Positions 36,001 to 44,090 of a stretch of DNA of 64,000 nt are shown here, one piece after another. The position numbers and the translations under genes are program-made. The notes under the pieces were generated by a model. The model ran no database searches and was not told the origin of the DNA. It worked only from the letters and a program-made list of their open reading frames with translations. The stretch comes from Herpetosiphonaceae bacterium (GTDB lineage Bacteria; Chloroflexota; Chloroflexia; Chloroflexales; Kallotenuaceae), in contig DASUTC010000347.1 in assembly GCA_036374795.1 (NCBI GenBank), positions 124,001 through 188,000 of the forward strand. The letters run 5' to 3'. Within the stretch, counting starts at the first letter, position 1. The number at the start of each line of letters is the position of its first letter.

Positions 36001-36525
36001 CCGGACCGCCCGGCGCAGGCGCCACTGGAGCGGATTATTCCGCTGCACCTGGGCGCGCCGAGCGCGAAAGAGCAGGAGGGGCGGATCGACGCGTTCTTCG
36101 CGCAGTTCGGCACGCCGGACCCGGGGGGCAGCACCACGGCGGCAGACAACGAACGGCGGCGGCAGGAGATCCTGGCGAACACCTACGGGATTCCGAGTGG
36201 TCAGGCGCTGATTCCGAGCGCGGCGGAAAAGGCGGCGGCGGTCCGCCTGTTCAACGAGCTGGGGCAGCTGGCGAGCGGGTTTGGCGGCGGACGCAAGCTG
36301 GGGTTGAACAGCGACACGCCGACGGCGCCGGGTCCTCGTCGCCTCAACAGATTCATGGCGATCGGCAAGACCCAGGGCTGGCTCTCGGCGTTGGAGACGC
36401 TGAAAATTTCATGCGATCAAGATGACACCTTCGACGAGCAATGGCGTCTCGTGCAGGAAACCTTCGCCCGCCATTTCGGCGACGACGGCGAGGCCCTGAG
36501 CCGGTCAGCACCGGCGCAGGATTAG
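33085..36525 (+). CDS. MSCD-domain MoxR/CobS-like AAA+ ATPase, 1146 aa
   Basis: Opens MSCDGNRNKYF with the shared N-terminal domain to about 125. Then come zinc knuckle CTSCGQFVKPQGGHIC (about 135-153), a beta-rich middle domain, a second knuckle CPACGQFMGDAHVC (about 495-509), a long Ala/Pro-rich linker and a C-terminal AAA+ module. Walker A is GPPGTGKNT (about 835-843), with Asn where Thr/Ser normally follows the Lys. The Walker B region reads SVICVNEIVRNP, with Asn in place of the usual Asp before Glu; the Glu is kept. MoxR-type ATPases work with VWA proteins, and one is encoded next (36927). ATG at 33085 has AAGGA upstream. Expected role: energy-driven remodelling or chelatase-like insertion by a CobS/CobT-like pair; the substrate is unknown. 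Confidence 0.88.
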   Translation: MSCDGNRNKYFAHVCSPGSAAAAAFGGQAEAQAALEQIFATARSQPVTDQQLPKLAEISTRALFAQMQVAQLKPPTHSASGLPRADAQRGYHVVYQTLEALKRGQTLPSLARQVLAARQEQRTIDARGLNAIGRLHCTSCGQFVKPQGGHICPPTATPEAMGRALRRRLRVPATAYPEGVLAKLIEQARQGPIQMTHGVSGEQVAVTLDGLPQALGGGFLPDWFRSESGFALAQAVGGRVVPVFDATGLQRVALAPTAIGQAAQAYGRQLAPGAVPGTAASVPSLPAHQVATAATTSVTGGQPYDVGHFIGTEYRKTDALGTPVTVQGKTYTVGQRVTSPNAWGSARHSGVEPVPGATKRNPHPTNPSVGVGRTTYAAVGLLLDGEIVETSDGTVEVYTKGRGQLLSVYDPATQTVGDTQGATNASAEQVAAVMAYLALHPQTASDVALANDLIRAQQGTGEPLAAADGAYIAFKNGPLAGNGTITFGGQVGTQKCPACGQFMGDAHVCPAAGASAAVAPAAGAAAPATPAPAPFDPATGGVNPATGFYDTPTDPYAPILADGAGTAAETGPVAAVAAPAAEASTAASVPDAVAPISPSADPQSPVEEPVAAPPREGAAPTVAIGAPEGTGAAPPVPPIAVTVEPKIEVTVPLDADAFAAALAANLRTIAPTAATQATTATDLSEVGAAMRELAAAMQAVAATGQGLPVGEAGGRRRRGRTQADDPTTERPAPDEERTGPRVRTAGKPIDITRPKTAQEHIVDLVVLDAPDPFLTNVPRAVGGDLDRPLTERVPDVDPNFAINEQTEKILRTMSAMLQLGGGKAQNTWSRAFGIYGPPGTGKNTTARQLAASIKTRDAQGNITQGMNYAEVNITPESSMDEMIGTTILTTDPQSGATVSKVALGKIGLAAAMGSVICVNEIVRNPKLATALQSMLEDGEIHVNSPETGDLIKVPVHPSTVFVLTWNPGNEGDPDRPAQAPLERIIPLHLGAPSAKEQEGRIDAFFAQFGTPDPGGSTTAADNERRRQEILANTYGIPSGQALIPSAAEKAAAVRLFNELGQLASGFGGGRKLGLNSDTPTAPGPRRLNRFMAIGKTQGWLSALETLKISCDQDDTFDEQWRLVQETFARHFGDDGEALSRSAPAQD

Positions 36526-36574
36526 CCCGCAGGGGACGCGCCGACGGCTGCGGCTCCGGTGTGCCACGCATCCA

Positions 36575-36814
36575 TCAGGTGACACCGGGCGGGGGTGGGG
36601 GCGTCGGGCCAGCGCCCCGGGAGGGCGGGAGGCGGCGGAGATAGAGGACCCCGGTGGTGGGATTCCAACTGGTCGCGGCGATCCCGGCGGTCTGGAGGTC
36701 GGCGTCGGCGTCCTGAAACAGGGTCCAGCCCGGATCGCCGGCGGCCAGGATGATGATCCGGGTGGCGTCGGGAAAGGCCCGGCGGGCCAGGGCTTCAAGC
36801 TCGGTGTCCTGCAT
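36575..36814 (-). CDS. Small hypothetical protein, antisense in the MoxR-VWA gap, 79 aa
   Basis: A 79-codon frame opposite to its neighbours, lying wholly inside the 400-base gap between the MoxR-like and VWA genes. It reads like a small alpha/beta protein (LEALARRAFPDATRIIILA, then TSWNPTTGVLYLRRLP) with a Pro-rich tail. The ribosome-binding site is weak. It might instead be a chance frame in GC-rich DNA. The remainder of 36526-36926 holds only the VWA gene's leader, where AAAGG lies about 12 bases before its ATG. Confidence 0.4.
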   Translation of the reverse strand: MQDTELEALARRAFPDATRIIILAAGDPGWTLFQDADADLQTAGIAATSWNPTTGVLYLRRLPPSRGAGPTPPPPPGVT

Positions 36815-36926
36815 GGCGGTATCGTACCATGACGCCGCCGGTGTGGGTAGCGGCCCGCGGCGGTGGACCGGCGAGGGCCTGCCGCGGTCGAATCAGGCAG
36901 TCGGTGAAGCGAAAGGTCCGTAGTAT

Positions 36927-39900
36927 ATGTCCTGCGACGGAAATCGTACCAAATACTTTCAGCACGTCGTCGCCGGAGCGGGCGCGGGCGCGGGCGTGGG
37001 CGTGGCCGACCTGGAGCAGGTGTATCAGGCCCGGCGCGGGCAGCCGGCGGATCAGCACGCGGCGCTGACGGCGGAGGCCAAAACGCGCGCGCTGTTCCTG
37101 GCGATGCAGCAGGCTGGCTTCACCCCGCCGACGCATGCGGCGGATGGGCTACCCAGACGCGAGTCGCAGCCCGGCTATGCCGCCGTGTACGATCTCCTCA
37201 GACAGCGCGGGTGGCTCGGCAGCGGTCCTGGCCAGCCGGTCCAGCCGGCCCTGGCGATGGCGACCGCGCCGCAGCCAGTGGCGGCTGCGACCGGACCGGT
37301 GGTGCCGGATGCCGCCCGCGACGCCGCGCGAGCCGCGCTCGCGGCCTGCCCGGAGTTGATCGACCTCGTGGCGGATGCGTACACCTATCGTCAGGGACCG
37401 CACGGAGACAGAGATAGCGAGCACCTCGTGGCGCTTGCCAACGCCTGGTTCGCCGACCAGAGCCTGCCCCAGGATCTGCGGAATGCCGCCGGGACCTTTC
37501 GCGCCTATGCCACACACCACCCGGTCGCCGTCCGGTTTGCCACCACCGTCTGCGAAGCGGGGGGCCTGACGCGCTGTCCCCACTGCCAGCGCTTCCAAAG
37601 CCTGACGCTGGCCCATGTCTGTCCGCGGCCCAAGCCCCGGTACGACCGCAACGGCTACGACGCCGAAGGCTACAATCGCGAGGGCTACAATCGCGAGGGC
37701 TTCAACCGCAAAGGCCGCGACCGCGAGGGCTATGAGGCAAGCGGCTATAAAGCGGGCTATAACCGGCACGGCTATGACGCCAATGGCTATGACCGAAGCG
37801 GCCTGACGACGGCCGGCTACACCCGCGACGGCACGGATGCCAGCGGCTGGACCAAAGAAGGGTACCGGCCGGATGCGCAGCAGGTGCTGCGGGATCGCCA
37901 GGGCTACGATCGGGAGGGCTATGACGCGCAGGGCTACGACCGCCTGGGCTACGACCGCGCGGGCAAGGATCGGCAGGGCCAGTTCCACCCGCAGTGGCAG
38001 CCCGACGCGCAGGGCATCTATGGCGACGGCCTGGATGCCTGGGGCTGTGGGCCGGATGGCTATGATGCCCAGGGGCGGGACCGCTACGGCTTCGATCGCA
38101 GCGGGTATAACAGCGCGGGTTACGATCGCAACGGGTTCACCAAGCAGGGCCTGAACGCGGACGGCAACGATGCCGACGGCTACGATCGCGCCGGGTTCAA
38201 GGTCGGGCCGGACGGCGTGCCGCGGAACCGGGCGGGCTATGACGCCGAGGGCTATGACGCGCAGGGCTTCAGCTGGACCGGCTACGACAAAAACGGTCTG
38301 GATCGGCATGGCCAGCCGCGGATGACCACCGACCGGAAGGGCCAGCTGGTCGAACCGAAATACAACAAATCCGGCTGGGATAAAGACGGCTACGATCGCT
38401 GGGGCTATCACCGCAAGACCGGCCTGACCGCGCCCGATGCCCAGGGCGTGCAGCGCAACCCCTGGGGCTGGATCTATGACCCGGCGACGCAGGAATGTTA
38501 TGACCCGACCGATCCGGCGTACCGGGTGGCGCATACCGGCGATGGTGCCTTCTACGGCCCGGGGTCGTTCTGCTGGGATCGCTGGACGAAACGCGGGGTG
38601 GTGATCCGCAAGAGCGATGGGTATGGGCAGGACCGGGCGCAGCCGCGGATGCGCGCCCAGCCGGCCCCGCCGGTCACGCCCCATGCCGATATGACCTACG
38701 CCGACTACCGCCGCGCGCAGGGCAACGTGACCGGTCATTTCTACACGGTGCAGCAGACGGAAGAGCGGGCGAAAACCCAGTACCAGCAGATCCAGCATCC
38801 GACGCCGGAGCAGCGCTGGGCGACGGCGCGGGCGCGCTTCGACGACAAGGCGTGCTGGAATGGCGTGCTGCTGCGGTGTCCACACTGCGGGCAGTTCACC
38901 AGTGGCACGGATCACCGCTGCCCGTCGTTCCCGGCGCACGAAACCGGGGTCCGCACCTTCGTCTCGGGGCTGGTCATGTCGCAGAATGCGCTGGTGGTCG
39001 TGCCGGACAAGCCCGACTATGATCCGACCTATCAGTGGGGCGGGTACAATCAGCACGGATTTGATGCCGACGGCTATGACCGGCAGGGCTATAACCGGGC
39101 GGGGCAGGACCGCCAGGGCTATACGCGGGAAGGCTACGATGTCTTCGGCTATGATCGCCAGGGCTACGACCGGGATGGCTATAACCGCCAGGGCCTGGAC
39201 CGCGACGGCACCCCGAAACCCAAGACCATCGCCGAGGCCGCCCGGCACCTGGACGACGACGCCAGCCCGGTCGATAACAAGCACCTGGCCGATCTGTACA
39301 GCCGCCTGTGTAGCGGCCTGGTCGGCCAGCCACGCCGGGTGATCCTGCGACCGGGGGCGCTCTCCGTCAACCCGGTGACCGGGGAGCACCGGTACCTCAC
39401 GAGCGGCTTTGCGACCGATATGCGCGGCAAGATCATGGCCGATCCGACGCCGCTCGGCCCCAACGCCGATCCCCGCGATAACCTGATCGTCACCCGCGCG
39501 GGACTCTACCACGAAATCGGGCATGAGCAGTTCACGCCGCCGGAGCTGTGGGCGGCGGTGCTGGACGCGCACAAGAGCGAGACGCCGGTCGACTTTGAAA
39601 CGTCTACCGGCGGCACGCTCACCCTCGACGCGGGGCGGCGGTTTCTGCCGCAGATCTATAACCTCGTCGAGGATGGCCGGATGGAGCGCGAGGTGGCGCG
39701 GACCTATCCGGGCGCGGGCGAAATCATGGCGGCGAGCTGCCGGCTGGAAGACCGCTGGCACTGGCAGCCGGGGGAGCAGCGCGACGACTACGGGGACCTG
39801 ACCGGCGCGCTCTTGTATGAGGCGCTGCCCTACTATAAGGTCCGCCCGGAAGTCGTCGAGGAGCGGCTGTCGCCCCGCGCGCGGCGGCTGTTCGAGGAGT

Positions 39901-42134
39901 TGCGCCCCCTCGTGCGGCAGGCGGTCCACGGATCGCCGGACGATGCGTTCAATGCAGCCGTGATCATCGCCAGACGGCTGGAGGAGGAGGGGATCGTCGA
40001 TCATGACGAGGCCAAACGGCGCGGCATGACGCCGCCGCCACCGCCGCCCCCAGGCACCAAGGCCCGCCGGCCCAAGATCACGATCGACGGCGATCAGGTG
40101 ATCGACGCCAGCCAGATGGGCGGCGGTGGCGGTGGTGGTCCGGAGGTCGACGTCGAGTTTACGGGCCACGTCACGATCAAAAACGCCGATGCTCTGGATG
40201 GACAGCAGGGGGGCGGCCAGGCGACCTTCAGCGGCGGCGTGACCTATGAAGGGGGGCAGCCCAAAGGCGGGCAGCAGCGAGGCAACCAACAAGGCAACCA
40301 ACAGGGTGGTCAACAAGGCGGGCAAGCCGGTGGGCAGCAAAGCGGCCAGCAGGGCGGTCAGGCTGGGGGACAATCTGGGGGGCAGTCAGGCGGGCAGTCA
40401 GGTGGGCAGTCGGGCGGGCAATCCGGTGGACAATCCGGTGGACAGCAAGGCGGCCAGGCGGGCGGACAATCCGGGGGTCAATCCGGCGCTTCGTCTGAGG
40501 GACAAGCCGGCGGGCAGCAAGGTGGGCAGCAGGGCGGCCAACCAGGGAGCGACCCGTCTGGCCAGGCGGGGGGTGGTCGCGGACAGGGTAGCCAGGATGA
40601 TGACGCACCCGGTGGTCGCCGGCGTGGATCTGGGGCGGCCGAGGACGACGCGCCGACGGGACGGCGTCCGGCGGCGGCCGAGGAGGAGGCCGGCGGCGGT
40701 GGCGGTGGCGGTCGGACGGCCGAGGACGACGCAACCGGCACGGGCCGAGGTGGGGGAAGCGCGGGTGATGACGCGCCTACCGGGCGGCGGGACGCAGCGA
40801 CCGACGACGATGGGGCCGGTGGTGGCCAGGGTCGGACCGCTGAGGACGACGAACGCGGAACCGGTCACGGACTGGGTGGCACGGATGACGACGCTGCGGC
40901 GCCACCCCAACCAGGCGCGCCTGAGGACCCGGCGGGCGGTGGCGCTGACCCGCGCGTCGATGATGATGCGGCGGGAACCGGACGCGGCCGTGGCGCTGGT
41001 GCCGACGACGATGATGGGGACGACTGGGGCGCTGGCGATCCGTATGTGGGCGACGTCGACGGCGACGACGGGTACTTCTCCGATGACGGGGGGACCGTGT
41101 CCGGCTCGACCGGGCAGGTTGGCCGGGGTGGACGGGCCAGCGTCCAGGGTGGCAGCGGGCAGCTCCGCGATTGGGACTCGCCCTTTACCGAGGCGCAGAT
41201 CGTCGACGCGGTGGCCGAAGTCGAAGCCGCCGCCGCGCATGCGATCGAAGAAGGCGTCCGCGCGGCGGCGACGCCCGAAGCGCTGGGCCGCGATCTCCAC
41301 CGGCCGATGGACAATCGCGCAGCAACCCGCCAACGCTACAAAACCCCCGATGGGCGCGTCGAAACGGTCCAGGTCGCCACGCCCAAGAGTGGCAATGCGC
41401 CGCTCAACGACTCGCTGGAGCGGCGCCGGCCCAGGCATCGGGAGATTGCGCGGGATCTGGCCAGGCAGCTCAAGGCGATTCGCGAGCAGACGGATCAGCG
41501 CCTGCGCTATCAAAAGGACGGCCGGATCGACCGGCGGCGCTTTGTGGCGGCGGTCAAAGGCGCGGAGGATGTCAAAACCCGGATCAAAGAGCTGCCGGCG
41601 ACGGCGTTTGCGGCGAGCGTGGCGGTGGATCTGTCGGGCAGTATGGCGACGCTGATCCAGAATGCCTCGCTCTTCGACGCGACGATGATCCTGAGCGACA
41701 CGTTTGAGGATCTGGCGATCGCGCACGAGGTGCGGGGCTTTGGCTCGGATGCCGCGCAGTTCAAGTCGATGGGTGATCCACGCTTCGATCCGGAGCGCTC
41801 GGCCGTGCTGGCGGCCGGCAACCGGGGTGGGACCAACATGGCGGGCACGGCCGGCCTGGCGACGCAGGCGCTGCGGGCGCGCGAGGAAGGCAACAAGCTG
41901 TTTGTCGCGCTGAGCGATGGCGCGCTGGGCGATCACCAGGAGGCCGTCGCGATCTTGAAGGAGGCGCGGCGGAACGGGGTGGTGACCTTTGGGATCTTCT
42001 TAGGGACCCGCGCGCCGACGCAGCAGATGGACGAGCTGTATGGGCCAGGCAACTGGGTCCAGATCAACGACATCAAGGATTTTCCGGTGTCGGTCGGACG
42101 GCGCATCTCCCAGATCTTCAAGCAGTTGCGCTGA
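36927..42134 (+). CDS. MSCD-domain CobT-like metalloprotease/VWA protein, 1735 aa
   Basis: A mosaic giant. Order: shared MSCD domain (1-120); zinc knuckle CPHCQRFQSLTLAHVC (about 216); a first block of (Y/F)(D/N)xxG five/six-residue repeats (about 238-495); second knuckle CPHCGQFTSGTDHRC (about 651); a shorter repeat block (about 700-762); a CobT-like domain with LYHEIGHEQFT (about 860), an HExxH-type zinc site, and the downstream NLVEDGRMEREVARTYPGA element; a Gly/Gln repeat region (about 1105-1215); a long Asp/Gly-rich acidic tract; and a C-terminal VWA domain with MIDAS residues DLSGS (about 1567), GGTNMAGT and LSDG. VWA-MoxR pairs act as chelatases or remodelling machines. The extra metalloprotease-like motif and low-complexity blocks are unusual. 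Start is at the conserved MSCD, with AAAGG upstream. Confidence 0.87.
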   Translation: MSCDGNRTKYFQHVVAGAGAGAGVGVADLEQVYQARRGQPADQHAALTAEAKTRALFLAMQQAGFTPPTHAADGLPRRESQPGYAAVYDLLRQRGWLGSGPGQPVQPALAMATAPQPVAAATGPVVPDAARDAARAALAACPELIDLVADAYTYRQGPHGDRDSEHLVALANAWFADQSLPQDLRNAAGTFRAYATHHPVAVRFATTVCEAGGLTRCPHCQRFQSLTLAHVCPRPKPRYDRNGYDAEGYNREGYNREGFNRKGRDREGYEASGYKAGYNRHGYDANGYDRSGLTTAGYTRDGTDASGWTKEGYRPDAQQVLRDRQGYDREGYDAQGYDRLGYDRAGKDRQGQFHPQWQPDAQGIYGDGLDAWGCGPDGYDAQGRDRYGFDRSGYNSAGYDRNGFTKQGLNADGNDADGYDRAGFKVGPDGVPRNRAGYDAEGYDAQGFSWTGYDKNGLDRHGQPRMTTDRKGQLVEPKYNKSGWDKDGYDRWGYHRKTGLTAPDAQGVQRNPWGWIYDPATQECYDPTDPAYRVAHTGDGAFYGPGSFCWDRWTKRGVVIRKSDGYGQDRAQPRMRAQPAPPVTPHADMTYADYRRAQGNVTGHFYTVQQTEERAKTQYQQIQHPTPEQRWATARARFDDKACWNGVLLRCPHCGQFTSGTDHRCPSFPAHETGVRTFVSGLVMSQNALVVVPDKPDYDPTYQWGGYNQHGFDADGYDRQGYNRAGQDRQGYTREGYDVFGYDRQGYDRDGYNRQGLDRDGTPKPKTIAEAARHLDDDASPVDNKHLADLYSRLCSGLVGQPRRVILRPGALSVNPVTGEHRYLTSGFATDMRGKIMADPTPLGPNADPRDNLIVTRAGLYHEIGHEQFTPPELWAAVLDAHKSETPVDFETSTGGTLTLDAGRRFLPQIYNLVEDGRMEREVARTYPGAGEIMAASCRLEDRWHWQPGEQRDDYGDLTGALLYEALPYYKVRPEVVEERLSPRARRLFEELRPLVRQAVHGSPDDAFNAAVIIARRLEEEGIVDHDEAKRRGMTPPPPPPPGTKARRPKITIDGDQVIDASQMGGGGGGGPEVDVEFTGHVTIKNADALDGQQGGGQATFSGGVTYEGGQPKGGQQRGNQQGNQQGGQQGGQAGGQQSGQQGGQAGGQSGGQSGGQSGGQSGGQSGGQSGGQQGGQAGGQSGGQSGASSEGQAGGQQGGQQGGQPGSDPSGQAGGGRGQGSQDDDAPGGRRRGSGAAEDDAPTGRRPAAAEEEAGGGGGGGRTAEDDATGTGRGGGSAGDDAPTGRRDAATDDDGAGGGQGRTAEDDERGTGHGLGGTDDDAAAPPQPGAPEDPAGGGADPRVDDDAAGTGRGRGAGADDDDGDDWGAGDPYVGDVDGDDGYFSDDGGTVSGSTGQVGRGGRASVQGGSGQLRDWDSPFTEAQIVDAVAEVEAAAAHAIEEGVRAAATPEALGRDLHRPMDNRAATRQRYKTPDGRVETVQVATPKSGNAPLNDSLERRRPRHREIARDLARQLKAIREQTDQRLRYQKDGRIDRRRFVAAVKGAEDVKTRIKELPATAFAASVAVDLSGSMATLIQNASLFDATMILSDTFEDLAIAHEVRGFGSDAAQFKSMGDPRFDPERSAVLAAGNRGGTNMAGTAGLATQALRAREEGNKLFVALSDGALGDHQEAVAILKEARRNGVVTFGIFLGTRAPTQQMDELYGPGNWVQINDIKDFPVSVGRRISQIFKQLR
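37640..38420 (+). repeat. Tandem (Y/F)(D/N)xxG coding repeats
   Basis: Dozens of 15-18-base units (core GGCTAYGAYCGN) code for GYDRxGYDxxGY strings inside the VWA gene. A second short block is at 39025-39210. Tyr/Gly/Asp periodicity suggests an extended or beta-solenoid-like stalk, or a phase-separating low-complexity segment. Confidence 0.85.
40250..40560 (+). repeat. GGQ/GQS low-complexity coding repeats
   Basis: About 300 bases of 9-15-base units code for GGQQGGQAGGQSGG-type sequence between the CobT-like domain and the acidic tract. It is likely disordered and prone to length variation. Confidence 0.85.
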
Positions 42135-42153
42135 CACCGAAATCGGGTATACT
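42126..42153 (+). promoter_or_regulatory. Sigma-70-type promoter
   Basis: TTGCGC (42126-42131) and TATACT (42148-42153) are 16 bases apart, overlapping the end of the VWA gene and about 42 bases before the ATG at 42195. It likely gives the last gene of this block its own transcription. Confidence 0.55.
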
Positions 42154-42194
42154 TTCGCGCTCTTTAAATGAACATAATGTACATGAAAGGTGAC

Positions 42195-42908
42195 ATGATG
42201 ACGACGGAAATATGGGCGCCAGGCCATCGGTACACCGAACGGACCAAAACCGGCATCGAGGTGACAGAGACGCGCATCCGGCTGCATGCGCGTCCGCCGG
42301 ACGGCGGCGAGTCGCGGGTGATCGCCGAGGTGCCCCGTCCGCCGCACCTGACGGAATGGGCGTGCTGGTATGACCTCCAGTTCGCGGACCTGTTCCCGCA
42401 GGTGGCGTACTGGTGGTTTGGCGATGCCTGGACCGGGCAGGTGAAAGTGAGCCGCGCGGCGGGGACGACCGATGCGCGCACGCTCGTTGGCTATGTCCAG
42501 TTCACGGATGACGAGACGCCCGGCGAGCCCTGGCTGCTCGTCGACGCCGACCCGCTGATCGTCTCGGTGCCGCTGCCGGAACACCACCGCCAGCCGCTGA
42601 ATCTGCCGCTCCAGCTGGCCATCGCGCGCCTGGTCTTCGCCGCGTTGAGCGACCCGCGCTATGCCGACCAGTGGCTGCCGATCACCAGCCTGGTGGCCCG
42701 CGCCGATCTGGCGGCGAGCTTCCCGACGACGCGGGCGGCGCTGACGGCGGAGCTGCCGCTCATCGCCGATCTGCTGGATCTGGCCCCAGGGCGCACGCCG
42801 GACCTCGATCTCGACGCGCCGGCGACGCGCGTGTTTCGCCTGGAGGAGCGCGAGATCCCGCTGCGCGAGGTGCTGTGTATGCTCCAGGGGGTGAAACGCC
42901 CCGCGTAA
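42195..42908 (+). CDS. Hypothetical protein downstream of the VWA gene, 237 aa
   Basis: No family recognised. It starts MMTTEIWAPGHRYTERTKTG and is beta-rich in the first half, with aromatic patches (ACWYDLQF, VAYWWFGDAW), followed by a helical region (LQLAIARLVFAALSDPRYAD) and a C-terminus ending in LEEREIPLREVLCMLQG. AAAGG lies 7 bases before the second of two adjacent ATGs, so 42198 is an equally good start; the frame is open from 42168. It has its own promoter but follows the VWA gene by only 60 bases, and may be an accessory of the MoxR-VWA system. Confidence 0.65.
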   Translation: MMTTEIWAPGHRYTERTKTGIEVTETRIRLHARPPDGGESRVIAEVPRPPHLTEWACWYDLQFADLFPQVAYWWFGDAWTGQVKVSRAAGTTDARTLVGYVQFTDDETPGEPWLLVDADPLIVSVPLPEHHRQPLNLPLQLAIARLVFAALSDPRYADQWLPITSLVARADLAASFPTTRAALTAELPLIADLLDLAPGRTPDLDLDAPATRVFRLEEREIPLREVLCMLQGVKRPA

Positions 42909-42950
42909 TGGATTATTCCGAACTGACGTTACTTAGCGCAGACGTTAGCC

Positions 42951-43306
42951 CTCCACCTGCAGTTGCTGGGCACGGAGCATCCGGAAACCGTGATTAACCT
43001 CAATGAGTTGGGCGAGGTCCACTGCGGGCAGGGAGACTACGCGGCAGCCCAAAACTATCATGAGCGGGCGCTCGCGATCCAGAGCAGGTGGTAGGTCCCG
43101 ACCATCACCACACGGTCAGAAGCCTGCGCGGACTGGGCAAGGTCTTCCACGCGCGACGACATGACGCGGAGGCGAGGCACCTCCTCGAACGCGCGCTGAC
43201 GATCTTTACGGAACGACTTGGTCTGAATCATCCCGACACCGAGCAGACCCGTCGGATGCTCGTGAACCTCCACGTTCCACCCACGACCACCGGACCGGGA
43301 TCGTGA
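42951..43306 (+). pseudogene. Decayed TPR tail of an NB-ARC-TPR regulator
   Basis: Two overlapping frames join to read kinesin-light-chain-type TPRs: LLGTEHPETVINLNELGEV and ERALAI up to a stop at 43094, then from about 43088 in another frame DHHHTVRSLRGLGKVFHA, RLGLNHPDTEQTRRML and a stop. The second part matches the last repeat of the intact protein at 10388-13015, including HPDTEQTR. The N-terminal HTH and NB-ARC parts are missing. The remaining sequence to 43496 carries only a hairpin. Confidence 0.75.
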
Positions 43307-43395
43307 TCCCGCGTGCGTTTCCATCACCCGAATTGGGGTACTCCCACAGCAACCTGGGGGCCTCCAGATTTCGGGCACGATCATTGAGTGTTGAG

Positions 43396-43427
43396 AAGCA
43401 GCGCAGGAATAGCCTTGCGCTGCTTCC
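43396..43427. terminator. Hairpin, 11-bp perfect arms
   Basis: GAAGCAGCGCA and TGCGCTGCTTC form a perfect stem around a 10-base loop. It lies 70 bases beyond the stop of the minus-strand immunity gene and so is the likely transcript end for the RHS/immunity pair. No T-run is present. Confidence 0.5.
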
Positions 43428-43496
43428 AATGACACCAGACATTGTTCTTGTACTGTTCCGGTCTCACTCCTCGTGCTATGCGTAGAGCTGGATATA

Positions 43497-43970
43497 TTAG
43501 GCGGGAATTGACGACTTGCTGATATAGGACCAATTTGTCCCTGGCCCTAGCACCAGAACATTGTTGTCTGGTGTATATAACATCCAGTGATCGTGCTCTT
43601 CCGAGTAAACTGGGAAGATCCGCAAGATGAAGCCGTTGCCGAAGGTGAAGATAGTATCAAGACCGGGCAGAACCAGATCCACGGCCTGAAGATCGAGACC
43701 CTCAAGCTGCCGTACTGCTGACTCCATTTTCGGGCGTGGATCTTCGGAGCCAGCAAGTACTTGGTCGCCCTGCTCCAAGCGCCAAGCACAGTAGTAGATC
43801 CAGAGGTGCCATTCTCCGTGAATATGCTTCGATGCTCCACCGCCGGTAGGGGCACCGAACTCAAGCGTGATAAAGCTTCCTATGCCCAAAGATACGCCCC
43901 ACGCCGGTTGACCTATAAGTGGTGCAAGCGTGTTTTGGATTCGTTGAACATCCTTATCCGTTACTGCCAT
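43497..43970 (-). CDS. Putative immunity protein of the adjacent RHS toxin, 157 aa
   Basis: Small soluble protein immediately downstream of an RHS toxin gene on the same strand, the classic position for a cognate immunity gene. It begins MAVTDKDVQRIQNTLAPLIG and has a beta-rich core with aromatic residues (HGEWHLWIYYCAWRL, then HDHWMLYTPDNNVLVLGPG). No immunity family is named with certainty. The start at 43970 is chosen because GAAAGG lies eight bases upstream; the frame is open to 44024. Base composition is near 50% GC, far below the surrounding genes, as often seen for toxin/immunity cassettes acquired by transfer. A strong hairpin separates it from the toxin gene. Confidence 0.65.
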   Translation of the reverse strand: MAVTDKDVQRIQNTLAPLIGQPAWGVSLGIGSFITLEFGAPTGGGASKHIHGEWHLWIYYCAWRLEQGDQVLAGSEDPRPKMESAVRQLEGLDLQAVDLVLPGLDTIFTFGNGFILRIFPVYSEEHDHWMLYTPDNNVLVLGPGTNWSYISKSSIPA

Positions 43971-44036
43971 GGTAAAACCTTTCGTCATCAGGAAGTTTTG
44001 CAGCAAGATTAACACCACCTGCAACGAGTGGCTAGG

Positions 44037-44066
44037 GCTGGGATCATTGCTACCAATGATCCCAGC
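44037..44066. terminator. Hairpin, 13-bp perfect arms, between toxin and immunity genes
   Basis: GCTGGGATCATTG and CAATGATCCCAGC pair perfectly around a four-base loop, 25 bases after the RHS stop codon and about 67 bases before the immunity ATG. It could attenuate read-through or stabilise separate transcripts; no T-run follows. Confidence 0.6.
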
Positions 44067-44090
44067 GCGGACATCATCGTTATCGGCGTC

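Noticed and set aside
36795-37136. Minus-strand 113-codon frame overlapping the VWA start
   Set aside because: It overlaps the well-supported MSCD start on the other strand and has no family features.
37149-40373. Minus-strand open frame of 1074 codons opposite the VWA gene
   Set aside because: It is a mirror of the GYDxxG repeats (Ala/Ile/Val-rich periodic sequence), an artefact of GC-rich codon usage; the plus strand has clear domains.
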